Positions 1-5,826 of a stretch of 7,126 nucleotides of DNA are shown one piece after another; position 1 is the stretch's first letter; every line of letters starts with the position of its first letter. Both the position numbers and the translations under genes were made by a program. Source of the DNA: Bacteroidales bacterium (GTDB lineage: Bacteria > Bacteroidota > Bacteroidia > Bacteroidales > JAADGE01); contig JALSMF010000428.1 of NCBI GenBank assembly GCA_026987795.1, positions 1-7,126 of the forward strand, written 5' to 3'. The notes below the pieces were generated by a model. The model was not told the DNA's origin. It searched no databases and was given only the letters and a program-made list of their open reading frames with translations.

Positions 1-512
1 GAAGAGGCTTTGGGTGTATTATCTTCTTGTCTGTATTTAACAATGTAATCAACTTGAGATTTTATTTTTTCGGAAATTTCGGAAAAATTTGCAGCAGTTT
101 TATCTCCTGCGATATTTGCAGAAGTTGAAACTATGGGTTTTCTGAATTTTTGTAACAGTTGATATGTAAATTCTTCTTTTGTAATGCGTATTCCTATGCT
201 TCCGTCGGGAGCAATAAGGTTCTCGGCTAAGTTTTTTGCTCCCGGATAAATTAATGTTACCGGCTTTTCTGATAATTCGGCAATATCAAGGGCTATTTCC
301 GGAACTATATCTACGTAAGAATAAATATTGTTCATATTATTTAAAAGTACAAGCATACTTTTTTCTTCGTTTCGTTGCTTTATTTTATAGATTTTTGAAA
401 CGGCATTTTTATCGGTTGCATCGCACCCTAATCCCCATATCGTGTCTGTGGGGTATAGTATTACACCTCCGTTTTGTAATACCTCAACAGCTTTTTTAAT
501 ATCCTCTTTCAT
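1..512 (-). CDS. tsaC: Threonylcarbamoyl-AMP synthase, TsaC/YrdC/Sua5 family (3' end cut by the window edge)
   Basis: This enzyme makes threonylcarbamoyl-AMP from threonine, bicarbonate and ATP, the first step of t6A37 modification of ANN-decoding tRNAs, in the cytoplasm. I translated 170 residues from the ATG at 512-510 to the edge. Visible family marks are YPTDTIWGLGCD near residues 20-31, the basic stretch KIKQRNEEKSM near 43-53, GSIGIRIT near 107-114 and STSANIAG near 133-140. The last is the hallmark motif of the YrdC fold. The protein breaks off after NTPKAS, where the family usually continues with a Ser-Thr-(Ile/Val) stretch. If it is the short TsaC form, only about 15-30 residues are missing; a longer Sua5-type C-terminal domain cannot be excluded. 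Its ATG overlaps the TGA of the upstream glycosyltransferase (ATGA, 512-509), so translational coupling is likely. There is no Shine-Dalgarno sequence. Confidence 0.93.
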   Translation of the reverse strand, partial: MKEDIKKAVEVLQNGGVILYPTDTIWGLGCDATDKNAVSKIYKIKQRNEEKSMLVLLNNMNNIYSYVDIVPEIALDIAELSEKPVTLIYPGAKNLAENLIAPDGSIGIRITKEEFTYQLLQKFRKPIVSTSANIAGDKTAANFSEISEKIKSQVDYIVKYRQEDNTPKAS

Positions 513-1624
513 TTTAAATATACGTTCATTAAATTTGATGCAATTTTTTCTTCATTAAATTTTTGCACAAAATCATAACCTTCGGAAATCATCTTTTCTC
601 TTAACTTTTTGTCGTTAAGAACATTATTTATAGCTTCCGCAAGTTGTTCATAATTTTCGGGGTCAATGTAAATTGAAGATAACCCTCCTGTTTCGCTGAA
701 AACTCCGCCTTTTGTCGTTATTACCGGAATTTTGGAATAAAGAGCTTCTATAAGCGGAATACCGAAGCCTTCAAAAAATGACGGATATACAAATAGTTCT
801 GCCTGCTGATATATTGCCGGCAAATCTTCGCTCGGAACATCATTAAGGATTGTGAGTTTATCTGCTAAGTTATTTTCTTCGGCATATTTTTCAAGCTCAT
901 TTTGATAATCTGTTTTTTTGCCTACGATCACAAATTCTGTTTCTGTTTTTCCGTGTTTCAGGGCTTTTAAAACAGATAAAGTGTTTTTTCTTTTTTCTAC
1001 GGTTCCTACATTTAAGATGTATTTTTCGGGCAGGTTATATTTTTGCGTTACTTCTATTTTTTTGTTTGTGTCAACTTCGTTGTAAAATATAGAATTACAG
1101 CCCTGATAAACAACTTCTGTTTTATTGTCCGGAATATCCAGAAAATTTATTATGTCAGTTTTTGTTTGTTCGCTTACGGCAATAATCGTATCTGCAATTT
1201 CGCAGGCATATTTTGCTTTATGAAAATATATTTTTCGGTCAACCGGACGATAAAGCTCCGGATATCTCAGAAATATCAGGTCGTGAATTGTAACAATAAG
1301 TTTTGTGTTATTTCTTTTGTCCGATTTATACGGCAGTTCTCCGCTTAACCCGTGAAAAATATCTAATTTGTATTCCCGTATTTTTTTTGATAGGCGAACG
1401 GTTCTCCAGTATGACTTAAAGGTTTTGCTGAGGAATAGTTTCGGGATAACCGTTTTTACGTTTTCGGCTTTTTTAAAGTTTACGGCATTTTCGACAGACG
1501 GGGTAAATAAATAATATGAGTTTTGCGGATAATATTTCGATAGTATTTCTATGGTGTTACGGCTGTAATTACCGAGTCCTCCTCTGTTGTAAAAAGCCCT
1601 TTTGGCTTCAAATCCTATTTTCAT
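509..1624 (-). CDS. Glycosyltransferase family 4 (GT-B fold), probable cell-surface glycan enzyme
   Basis: This is a 371-residue retaining glycosyltransferase of the GT4/"group 1" type, which transfers a sugar from a nucleotide donor to a glycan or lipid-linked acceptor at the cytoplasmic membrane. The N-terminal acceptor half starts with the typical strand and Gly-rich loop (GGLGNYSRN, residues 15-23) and includes IHDLIFLRYP near 113-122 and the AVSEQTKTDI segment near 149-158. The C-terminal donor half starts at ILNVGTVEKRKN (203-214), with the RKN motif that contacts the donor phosphate. It carries the EX7E motif in FFEGFGIPLIEAL, with Glu285 and Glu293. No membrane segment or signal peptide is seen, as expected. 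Donor and acceptor cannot be told from sequence; mannosyltransferase-like names are common for relatives. It lies 42 bases after dapD and overlaps tsaC by 4 bases, so it is probably read from the dapD promoter. The ATG at 1624 begins the standard first beta strand (MKIGFEAKRAF). Confidence 0.93.
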   Translation of the reverse strand: MKIGFEAKRAFYNRGGLGNYSRNTIEILSKYYPQNSYYLFTPSVENAVNFKKAENVKTVIPKLFLSKTFKSYWRTVRLSKKIREYKLDIFHGLSGELPYKSDKRNNTKLIVTIHDLIFLRYPELYRPVDRKIYFHKAKYACEIADTIIAVSEQTKTDIINFLDIPDNKTEVVYQGCNSIFYNEVDTNKKIEVTQKYNLPEKYILNVGTVEKRKNTLSVLKALKHGKTETEFVIVGKKTDYQNELEKYAEENNLADKLTILNDVPSEDLPAIYQQAELFVYPSFFEGFGIPLIEALYSKIPVITTKGGVFSETGGLSSIYIDPENYEQLAEAINNVLNDKKLREKMISEGYDFVQKFNEEKIASNLMNVYLK

Positions 1625-1666
1625 TTTTTAAAACTTAATGACAGAAATAATTATTAAAACAGAAGT

Positions 1667-2482
1667 TTAAGCAGTAACATTAAATTCTCGCAAGGCATCA
1701 TTTAAAGATGTTTTTAAATCGGTTGATGCTTTTCTTTTTCCTATAATCAGGGCAACCGGAACTTGAAAATTACCTGCCGGAAATTTTTTTGTTGTCATTC
1801 CGGGAATTACCACCGAGCGTGAGGGGATAACACCCTTATACTCAACAGGCTCAACGCTGGTAACATCTATTATTTTTGTTGATTTTGTAATTGAAACTCC
1901 GGCTCCGATAACGGCTTCTTTCATTATTCTTACGCCTTCTACAATAATAGATCTGGAGCCGATAAAGCAATCGTCTTCTATAATAACGGGTGATGCCTGA
2001 ACCGGTTCTAATACTCCGCCGATACCTACGCCTCCGCTTAAATGAACACGTTTTCCTATTTGTGCACAAGAGCCTACCGTTGCCCAGGTGTCTATCATAG
2101 TTCCTTCATCAACGTAGGCGCCGATGTTTACGTAAGAGGGCATCATTATGACTCCCGGGGAAATGTAAGAGCCGTATCTTGCAACGGCATGCGGAACAAC
2201 TCTTATTCCTAATTTTCGGTAATCTTTTTTTAAAGGTATTTTATCGAAAAATTCTAAATCTCCCGCTCGCATAGGTTTCATATCCTGCAGCGGAAAATAG
2301 AGGATTACGGCTTTTTTGGCACTTTCGTTTACTTCCCAATAGCCGTTAACTTTCTCGGCAATTCTTAATTCACCTTTATCAATTAAGTCTATTACGTTAA
2401 ATACAGCTTCACGGGTTTCTTTTTCTTTCAAATGCTCTTTGTTTTCCCAAGCTTTATCAATTAAATCAAACAGTTGTTTCAT
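1667..2482 (-). CDS. dapD: 2,3,4,5-tetrahydropyridine-2,6-dicarboxylate N-succinyltransferase (DapD)
   Basis: DapD transfers succinyl from succinyl-CoA to tetrahydrodipicolinate in the succinylase branch of diaminopimelate/lysine synthesis. It supplies meso-DAP for peptidoglycan and acts as a cytoplasmic trimer. From the chosen ATG the protein has 271 residues, close to the roughly 274 of the E. coli enzyme. An N-terminal helical domain (1-95) with the family segment MKPMRAGDLEFFDKIPLK (68-85) leads into the left-handed beta-helix of hexapeptide repeats (about 100-230). That part contains SYVNIGAYVDEGTMIDTWAT (116-135), GSCAQIGKRVHLSGGVGIGG (137-156) and DDCFIGSRSIIVEG (170-183), which include the conserved acidic active-site region. 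The C-terminal FQVPVALIIGKRK closes the chain. The reading frame could be extended to a TTG at 2509, but that codon sits inside the promoter -7 box, so I start at 2482. It is probably the first gene of a dapD-GT4-tsaC transcript. Confidence 0.96.
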   Translation of the reverse strand: MKQLFDLIDKAWENKEHLKEKETREAVFNVIDLIDKGELRIAEKVNGYWEVNESAKKAVILYFPLQDMKPMRAGDLEFFDKIPLKKDYRKLGIRVVPHAVARYGSYISPGVIMMPSYVNIGAYVDEGTMIDTWATVGSCAQIGKRVHLSGGVGIGGVLEPVQASPVIIEDDCFIGSRSIIVEGVRIMKEAVIGAGVSITKSTKIIDVTSVEPVEYKGVIPSRSVVIPGMTTKKFPAGNFQVPVALIIGKRKASTDLKTSLNDALREFNVTA

Positions 2483-2506
2483 TAAACAAGTACTAAGATA
2501 AAACCC

Positions 2507-2536
2507 CAAAAATACAATAATTCGCTGATTAACAAA
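2507..2536 (-). promoter_or_regulatory. Bacteroidota-type promoter for dapD
   Basis: Read on the minus strand, TTTG (2536-2533) is followed after 18 bases by TATTTTTG (2514-2507), a perfect match to the TAnnTTTG -7 consensus of Bacteroidota primary sigma factors. The expected transcription start is near 2500, leaving a leader of about 18 bases before the dapD ATG at 2482. The element lies in the 64-base gap between the repeat-protein gene and dapD. The match and spacing are seen; activity is inferred. Confidence 0.6.
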
Positions 2537-2546
2537 AAATCAAAGT

Positions 2547-4280
2547 TTATGAGCGGGGTTTTATTGTTTTTATAACAATATTATTTTTAAATTTTGCTTT
2601 GTATATTAATTTTCCGGTTTTATCGTATTCAGAAATCATGCCGTTCAGCATTCCGTTTTTATATTCTGCTTCTTTTTTTAATTTACCATCGGGATACCAA
2701 ATTTTAGATTTACCGTTTCTTTTTCCTTTAAGATAATATTCTTCTCTTATTTTTTTTCCGTATGAATTAAATTCTGTCCATTTACCGTTTTTGCTGCCGT
2801 TTAAATATTCTCCTTTTTGGCTTAGCTGCTTATTATCAAAAAATGTTTCGTATTTTCCGTTAAGGATACCGTTTTTATAGGTTTCGTGTAATATTTTAAC
2901 ACCGTTTTGATTGAAATAAACGGCTTCTCCGTTTTTTACTCCGTCGGTATATTTTATTTTATATTTTAAATTTCCGTTGAGGTACCAGGCTGTCCAGATA
3001 CTGTCGGTTAAGGCATTATTAAACCACCCGGACATTTCTTTTTTTCCGTTTTCGTAGTATGAAGTCCACAGTCCTTGTTCTTTTCCGTTTTCAAATTTAC
3101 CTTCATGAAATATCTTTCCGTTTTCGTAATAAACAAACCATTTCCCTTCTTTTTTATCATTTTTAAAAAGACCTTTTTTCCATACGGAGCCGTCAGGGTA
3201 CCAATATGTCCAGATTCCTTCCGCTTTTCCGTTTTTATACGGGCCCTCGTTTCCTTTAATGGTTATAGAGTCTCCGTTTATGAAATTAGTTTGCCAATAT
3301 GTCCATATTCCGTCTTGTATTCCGTTTTTGAAGTTTCCGAAAATATCGGGTTTTCCGTCGGGGAAGTACCATTTGGCTTTTCCGTGTTTTTTGTCATTTT
3401 TGAAATTAATTTCTGCTTCTTTTTTTCCGTTTTTGTACCAAGAGGTGTGTAAGCCTTCTTTTTTTCCTTCAGAAAAATTTCCTGTTCTTTTAATTTTACC
3501 GTTTTTATACCAATATGTCCAAATACTGTCTTTTTTACCGTTTAATATTTTTCCTGACATTGAAAGTTGTCCGTTTTCATAATATTTTTTGTTAAAACCG
3601 TTTTCATAGTTTATATCGCTTTCAATATTTCCGTTTCGGTAGTATGTCAGCCAATGACCCGTTTTTATTCCTTTATTATATGTTCCCCGAGACTTTATGT
3701 TTTGATTTGAATAATATGTAATCCTGGTTGAGTCTTTTAATCCTTTGTGATATCTTCCTTCTGCTTTTATTGTTCCGTCGGGGAAGTATGAAATAAATTT
3801 TCCGCTTCCGTTTTTAATAAGAGTATCACCTTTTGCCGTTAAGTATAATTGCAAAAATTCGTTTCCTTTTTCGTAAAGTTTTATTGCTTTCAGTTTACCG
3901 TTTATGTAATATTCATTCCAAAGGCTGTCTTTATATCCGAGAGAATATTTTCCTTTTGTTTTTAATGTGCCGTCTCTGAACCATTCCGTATATTTTCCGT
4001 TTTTTGTTCCGTTTTCGACATATCCTTCGTTTAGCTTGTTTCCGTTGTCATAAAAGTATGTAACTCTGCCGTTTGCAATTCCTTTACGGTATTCTGTTTC
4101 TCTTACAAGATTTCCTTTTTTGTCCCAAAATTTCCAAACACCTTCTTCTTTTCCGTCCTTAAAGACCCCTTCGCTTATTTTTGTTTTATCCTCTCTGAAG
4201 AATGTTTTTTGTTCCTGTGAAATTCCCTTGCAGGTGTATAAGATAAGTGCAAGAGATAAAATAAATCTAAGATTTTTCAT
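2547..4280 (-). CDS. Exported MORN/YwqK-type repeat protein, about 22 tandem 24-residue units
   Basis: This is a 577-residue protein of unknown function. Residues 1-22 look like a Sec signal peptide: Lys-Asn-Leu-Arg, then a hydrophobic core FILSLALILY, with likely cleavage around GIS/Q. Cys17 lacks a proper lipobox (LYTC), so a lipoprotein is less likely. From residue 40 to 563 the chain is a tandem array of a 24-residue unit of the form FKNGKKxGxWTxWYxNGKxxxxGx, then a 14-residue basic tail ending KPRS. Units of this kind are detected as MORN_2 repeats. Databases often call such proteins "YwqK family antitoxin", but no toxin gene is adjacent. The array is not perfectly regular: unit 9 has 20 residues, units 5/6 share 41, and unit 13 has 31. 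No type IX sorting domain, PEP-CTERM-like tail, membrane anchor or enzymatic domain is visible. A periplasmic or surface scaffold or ligand-binding role is a guess. It is divergent from the exosortase gene and lies 64 bases upstream of dapD. Confidence 0.85.
   Translation of the reverse strand: MKNLRFILSLALILYTCKGISQEQKTFFREDKTKISEGVFKDGKEEGVWKFWDKKGNLVRETEYRKGIANGRVTYFYDNGNKLNEGYVENGTKNGKYTEWFRDGTLKTKGKYSLGYKDSLWNEYYINGKLKAIKLYEKGNEFLQLYLTAKGDTLIKNGSGKFISYFPDGTIKAEGRYHKGLKDSTRITYYSNQNIKSRGTYNKGIKTGHWLTYYRNGNIESDINYENGFNKKYYENGQLSMSGKILNGKKDSIWTYWYKNGKIKRTGNFSEGKKEGLHTSWYKNGKKEAEINFKNDKKHGKAKWYFPDGKPDIFGNFKNGIQDGIWTYWQTNFINGDSITIKGNEGPYKNGKAEGIWTYWYPDGSVWKKGLFKNDKKEGKWFVYYENGKIFHEGKFENGKEQGLWTSYYENGKKEMSGWFNNALTDSIWTAWYLNGNLKYKIKYTDGVKNGEAVYFNQNGVKILHETYKNGILNGKYETFFDNKQLSQKGEYLNGSKNGKWTEFNSYGKKIREEYYLKGKRNGKSKIWYPDGKLKKEAEYKNGMLNGMISEYDKTGKLIYKAKFKNNIVIKTIKPRS
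2592..4163 (-). repeat. 72-bp-period tandem coding repeat (24-residue MORN-like units)
   Basis: The array covers residues 40-563 of the exported repeat protein. With units 5 and 6 counted as two, 22 units are aligned: most are exactly 24 residues, one is 20, one pair totals 41, and one is 31. The unit core is Gly-x-x-x-Gly-x-Trp-x-x-Tyr/Trp-Tyr-x-Asn/Asp-Gly-Lys. The DNA repeats are diverged, but short blocks are identical. For example, plus-strand CCAATATGTCCA occurs at 3201, 3294 and 3510, separated by 93 bases (72+21) and 216 bases (3x72), so the copies stay in phase with the protein repeat. Confidence 0.85.
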
Positions 4281-4314
4281 TATAAATTCGATTTTATTAT
4301 ATTTTTACAAAACT

Positions 4315-4322
4315 CAAAATTA
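4315..4322 (-). promoter_or_regulatory. Candidate -7 element for the repeat-protein gene
   Basis: On the minus strand this reads TAATTTTG, a full match to TAnnTTTG, 35 bases before the ATG at 4280. The implied leader is about 28 bases. No TTTG sits at the usual distance upstream, so the promoter would be incomplete or dependent on an activator. In AT-rich DNA the match could be chance. Confidence 0.4.
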
Positions 4323-4351
4323 AGCGGATTTTTTGAAATTTGATTAATTTT
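4316..4351. repeat. 8-bp perfect inverted repeat between the divergent genes
   Basis: AAAATTAA (4316-4323) and TTAATTTT (4344-4351) are exact reverse complements separated by 20 bases. The left arm covers most of the minus-strand -7 element, and the right arm abuts and overlaps by one base the plus-strand -7 element. The placement suits an operator shared by both promoters. The arms contain only A and T, so chance occurrence is a real alternative. Confidence 0.35.
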
Positions 4352-4358
4352 ATTTTTG
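4332..4358 (+). promoter_or_regulatory. Candidate promoter for the exosortase-prmA pair
   Basis: TATTTTTG (4351-4358) matches the TAnnTTTG -7 consensus exactly and lies 33 bases before the TTG start at 4392. TTTG at 4332-4335 is the best -33 candidate, but the spacing is only 15 bases, shorter than the usual 17-23, so the upstream element is doubtful. The expected transcription start is near 4365. Confidence 0.45.
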
Positions 4359-4391
4359 TTTGCAATAATATTTACATTTTTTACCGGATAA

Positions 4392-4949
4392 TTGAAAGAT
4401 AATATTAATAAATACTGGATTCGCTTTCTTGTAGGCGGAATTGTTCTTTTTTTTATAACTTGGTTGTTTTACGGAGTTTTAAGAGAAAACGAAACAATCG
4501 ATAAATATTATGTAATTGCCTTAAACTATTTTGCACGTATGTTATTGTTTTTTTCTGAAATTTTTACAGAAATGTTTGGATTCGAGGTTGTTACATACGG
4601 CAAGACAATAAGAATAATTGACGGACTGAAAGCTCACGGTGTTTATTTAGACCGAGGTTGTATGGGACGTAATGTTATGCTTGCGTATGCGGGCTTAATA
4701 GCTGTGTTTCCCGGAAGTTGGAAACATAAAATTTGGTATATTCCTATGGGCTTGGCTATTATAACATTTGTTAATATTTTAAGAATTTCGGGGCTGGCAA
4801 TTACGGCATATTGCTGTCCGGAATACAGTGAAGTTAACCATCATCTTGTTTTTAAGATAGTTGCATGGGGTGTTATCTTTATTTTATGGAAAATATGGTT
4901 TGATAAATTCAGCCCGTTTTCAAACAAGAGTAATCAAAAAAATAAATGA
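4392..4949 (+). CDS. Exosortase/archaeosortase-family membrane transpeptidase, TTG start
   Basis: This 185-residue integral membrane protein resembles the small exosortases of Bacteroidota (XrtF-like size). Exosortases are thought to recognise a C-terminal sorting signal and cleave or transfer the protein at the membrane, using Cys, Arg and His. All three can be placed here: Cys90 in LDRGCMGRN, Arg131 in FVNILRISGL, and His150 or His151 in NHHLVFK. About five hydrophobic segments are visible (roughly 11-30, 39-64, 94-108, 114-142 and 152-170), and the tail is polar and Lys/Asn-rich. TTG is the start because an in-frame TAA lies directly before it (4389-4391). The first in-frame ATG is only at residue 50 and would delete the first membrane helix. 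The gene overlaps prmA by 4 bases. No partner protein with a PEP-CTERM-like tail is in the window. The subfamily is uncertain, and I cannot assign an Xrt letter. Confidence 0.85.
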   Translation: MKDNINKYWIRFLVGGIVLFFITWLFYGVLRENETIDKYYVIALNYFARMLLFFSEIFTEMFGFEVVTYGKTIRIIDGLKAHGVYLDRGCMGRNVMLAYAGLIAVFPGSWKHKIWYIPMGLAIITFVNILRISGLAITAYCCPEYSEVNHHLVFKIVAWGVIFILWKIWFDKFSPFSNKSNQKNK

Positions 4950-5794
4950 AAGATAATCTTGACTATATTGAATTGATATGCGAACTTAGTCCTAATTTGC
5001 AAAAACACAGAGACGTTTTAACGGCATTTCTTACCGATACAGGTTTTGAGAGTTTTATGGAAACCGACAGCGGTATAAATGCTTATATGCCCGAGGCTGA
5101 TTTTGAAAATAAAAAGTTGTTCGGTTTTGACAAAAAGTTTGAAGGTTTTAGTGTAAAATATTTTGTTAATAAAATTGAAGATGAAAACTGGAATAAAAAG
5201 TGGACAGAAAATTATTTTGAACCGATTATTTTCGGAGATAAACTTGTAGTAAGAGCTTCATTTCACCCGAAATTTAAAAATATTAAGAAAGAAATAGTGA
5301 TTGACCCTAAAACAGCTTTCGGAACGGGATATCATGCTACAACTTATATGCTTATTGATGAAATATTAAAGACAGACTTGCAAAATAAAAGAGTTTTGGA
5401 TATGGGGACAGGAACCGGCATTTTAGCAATATTAAGTAAAATACGAGGTTCCGGGTTTACGCTTGCTGTTGATAACGATATTAAAGCTGTTAAAAACACA
5501 CAAGAAAATATTTTGGTAAACGAAACTCCGGATATTGAAGTAAGACTCGGGACAATGTCTGATATTAAAGGTGAGACTTTTGATATAATTTATGAAAATA
5601 TTTGGAAAAATATTGTAACGGCAGATATGCCTTTGTTGGTAAAATCGCTTAATGACAACGGCATTCTGCTTACAAGCGGGTTTTATTTCAGGGAGTATGA
5701 GGAGGTTAAAAAGGCAGGAGAGAAAACCGGGTTGAAGTTTGATACCGTTCGGGAAAAAGACGGCTGGGCTGTCGTAAAATTCAGGCAGAAATAA
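4946..5794 (+). CDS. prmA: Ribosomal protein L11 methyltransferase (PrmA)
   Basis: PrmA trimethylates ribosomal protein L11 on lysines and its N-terminal alpha-amine using S-adenosylmethionine, in the cytoplasm. The 282-residue length is typical for Bacteroidota. The N-terminal L11-recognition domain covers about 1-75, followed by the linker ENWNKKWTENYFEPI (80-94). The class I methyltransferase core begins at IDPKTAFGTGYHATT (119-133), the family signature for SAM and substrate binding. Motif I is VLDMGTGTGILAIL (150-163), and the acidic residue after beta-2 lies in LAVDNDIKAV (173-182). The Asn-Ile motif after beta-4 is present as YENIWKNI (216-223), where many homologues have Ala-Asn-Ile. 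The ATG overlaps the exosortase TGA (ATGA, 4946-4949), so it is probably translated by coupling. Transcription likely ends at the hairpin just after the stop codon. Confidence 0.95.
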   Translation: MKDNLDYIELICELSPNLQKHRDVLTAFLTDTGFESFMETDSGINAYMPEADFENKKLFGFDKKFEGFSVKYFVNKIEDENWNKKWTENYFEPIIFGDKLVVRASFHPKFKNIKKEIVIDPKTAFGTGYHATTYMLIDEILKTDLQNKRVLDMGTGTGILAILSKIRGSGFTLAVDNDIKAVKNTQENILVNETPDIEVRLGTMSDIKGETFDIIYENIWKNIVTADMPLLVKSLNDNGILLTSGFYFREYEEVKKAGEKTGLKFDTVREKDGWAVVKFRQK

Positions 5795-5826
5795 AACTTG
5801 CCTGCTTATTTCGGCATTTGTTTTTT
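5785..5826 (+). terminator. Intrinsic terminator of the exosortase-prmA transcript, between convergent genes
   Basis: GCAGAAATAA (5785-5794) pairs with TTATTTCGGC (5806-5815) with a single A-G mismatch around an 11-base loop. On the plus strand it is followed by ATTTG and six T's (5816-5826). The stem contains the TAA of prmA and the reversed stop codon of the facing glycosyltransferase. A second, overlapping stem is possible: CAGGCA (5782-5787) with TGCCTG (5799-5804). On the minus strand only a short TTTT follows, so termination looks stronger for the plus strand. Confidence 0.5.

Noticed and set aside
236..499. Plus-strand 87-codon open frame
   Set aside because: It lies antisense to the clearly recognisable TsaC coding region and its translation has no family character.
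1043..1348. Plus-strand 101-codon open frame
   Set aside because: It is an antisense shadow of the GT4 glycosyltransferase, rich in Phe/Tyr/Cys from reversed AT-rich codons.
1625..1666. Separate promoter for the GT4 gene (TAAGTTTT near the start)
   Set aside because: It is only a 7 of 8 match to the -7 consensus, with no -33 element, and lies too close to the ATG.
1654..1670. TTAAA/TTTAA inverted repeat at the dapD stop codon
   Set aside because: Five AT base pairs are expected by chance in this composition, and no terminator-like T-tract follows.
1851..2069. Minus-strand 72-codon frame, extremely Arg-rich
   Set aside because: It is an out-of-frame reading of the DapD beta-helix region; the Arg/Tyr richness is a frame artefact.
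2526..2542. TGATT/AATCA hairpin after the repeat-protein gene as a terminator
   Set aside because: The stem is only 5 AT-rich base pairs with no following T-tract on the minus strand beyond background, and it overlaps the dapD promoter.
3075..3582. Two overlapping plus-strand frames of 107-125 codons with Phe/Pro-rich repeats
   Set aside because: They are antisense to the tandem repeat gene. Their periodicity is inherited from the 72-base repeat.
2592..4163. Periodic repeats as a possible CRISPR array or noncoding satellite
   Set aside because: The period is exactly three times 24, and one frame stays open throughout with a conserved amino-acid pattern. The repeats are diverged and there are no unique spacers.
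2547..4280. Repeat protein as a substrate of the neighbouring exosortase or of type IX secretion
   Set aside because: The C-terminus (KTIKPRS) has no sorting motif, no membrane helix followed by a basic cluster, and no type IX C-terminal domain.
4215..4280. Lipoprotein signal at Cys17 of the repeat protein
   Set aside because: The residues before Cys (Leu-Tyr-Thr) do not fit a lipobox; a signal peptidase I site near residue 21-22 fits better.
4120..4323. Plus-strand 67-codon frame reaching into the divergent promoter region
   Set aside because: It is antisense to the start of the repeat-protein gene, with no family similarity and no plausible start context.
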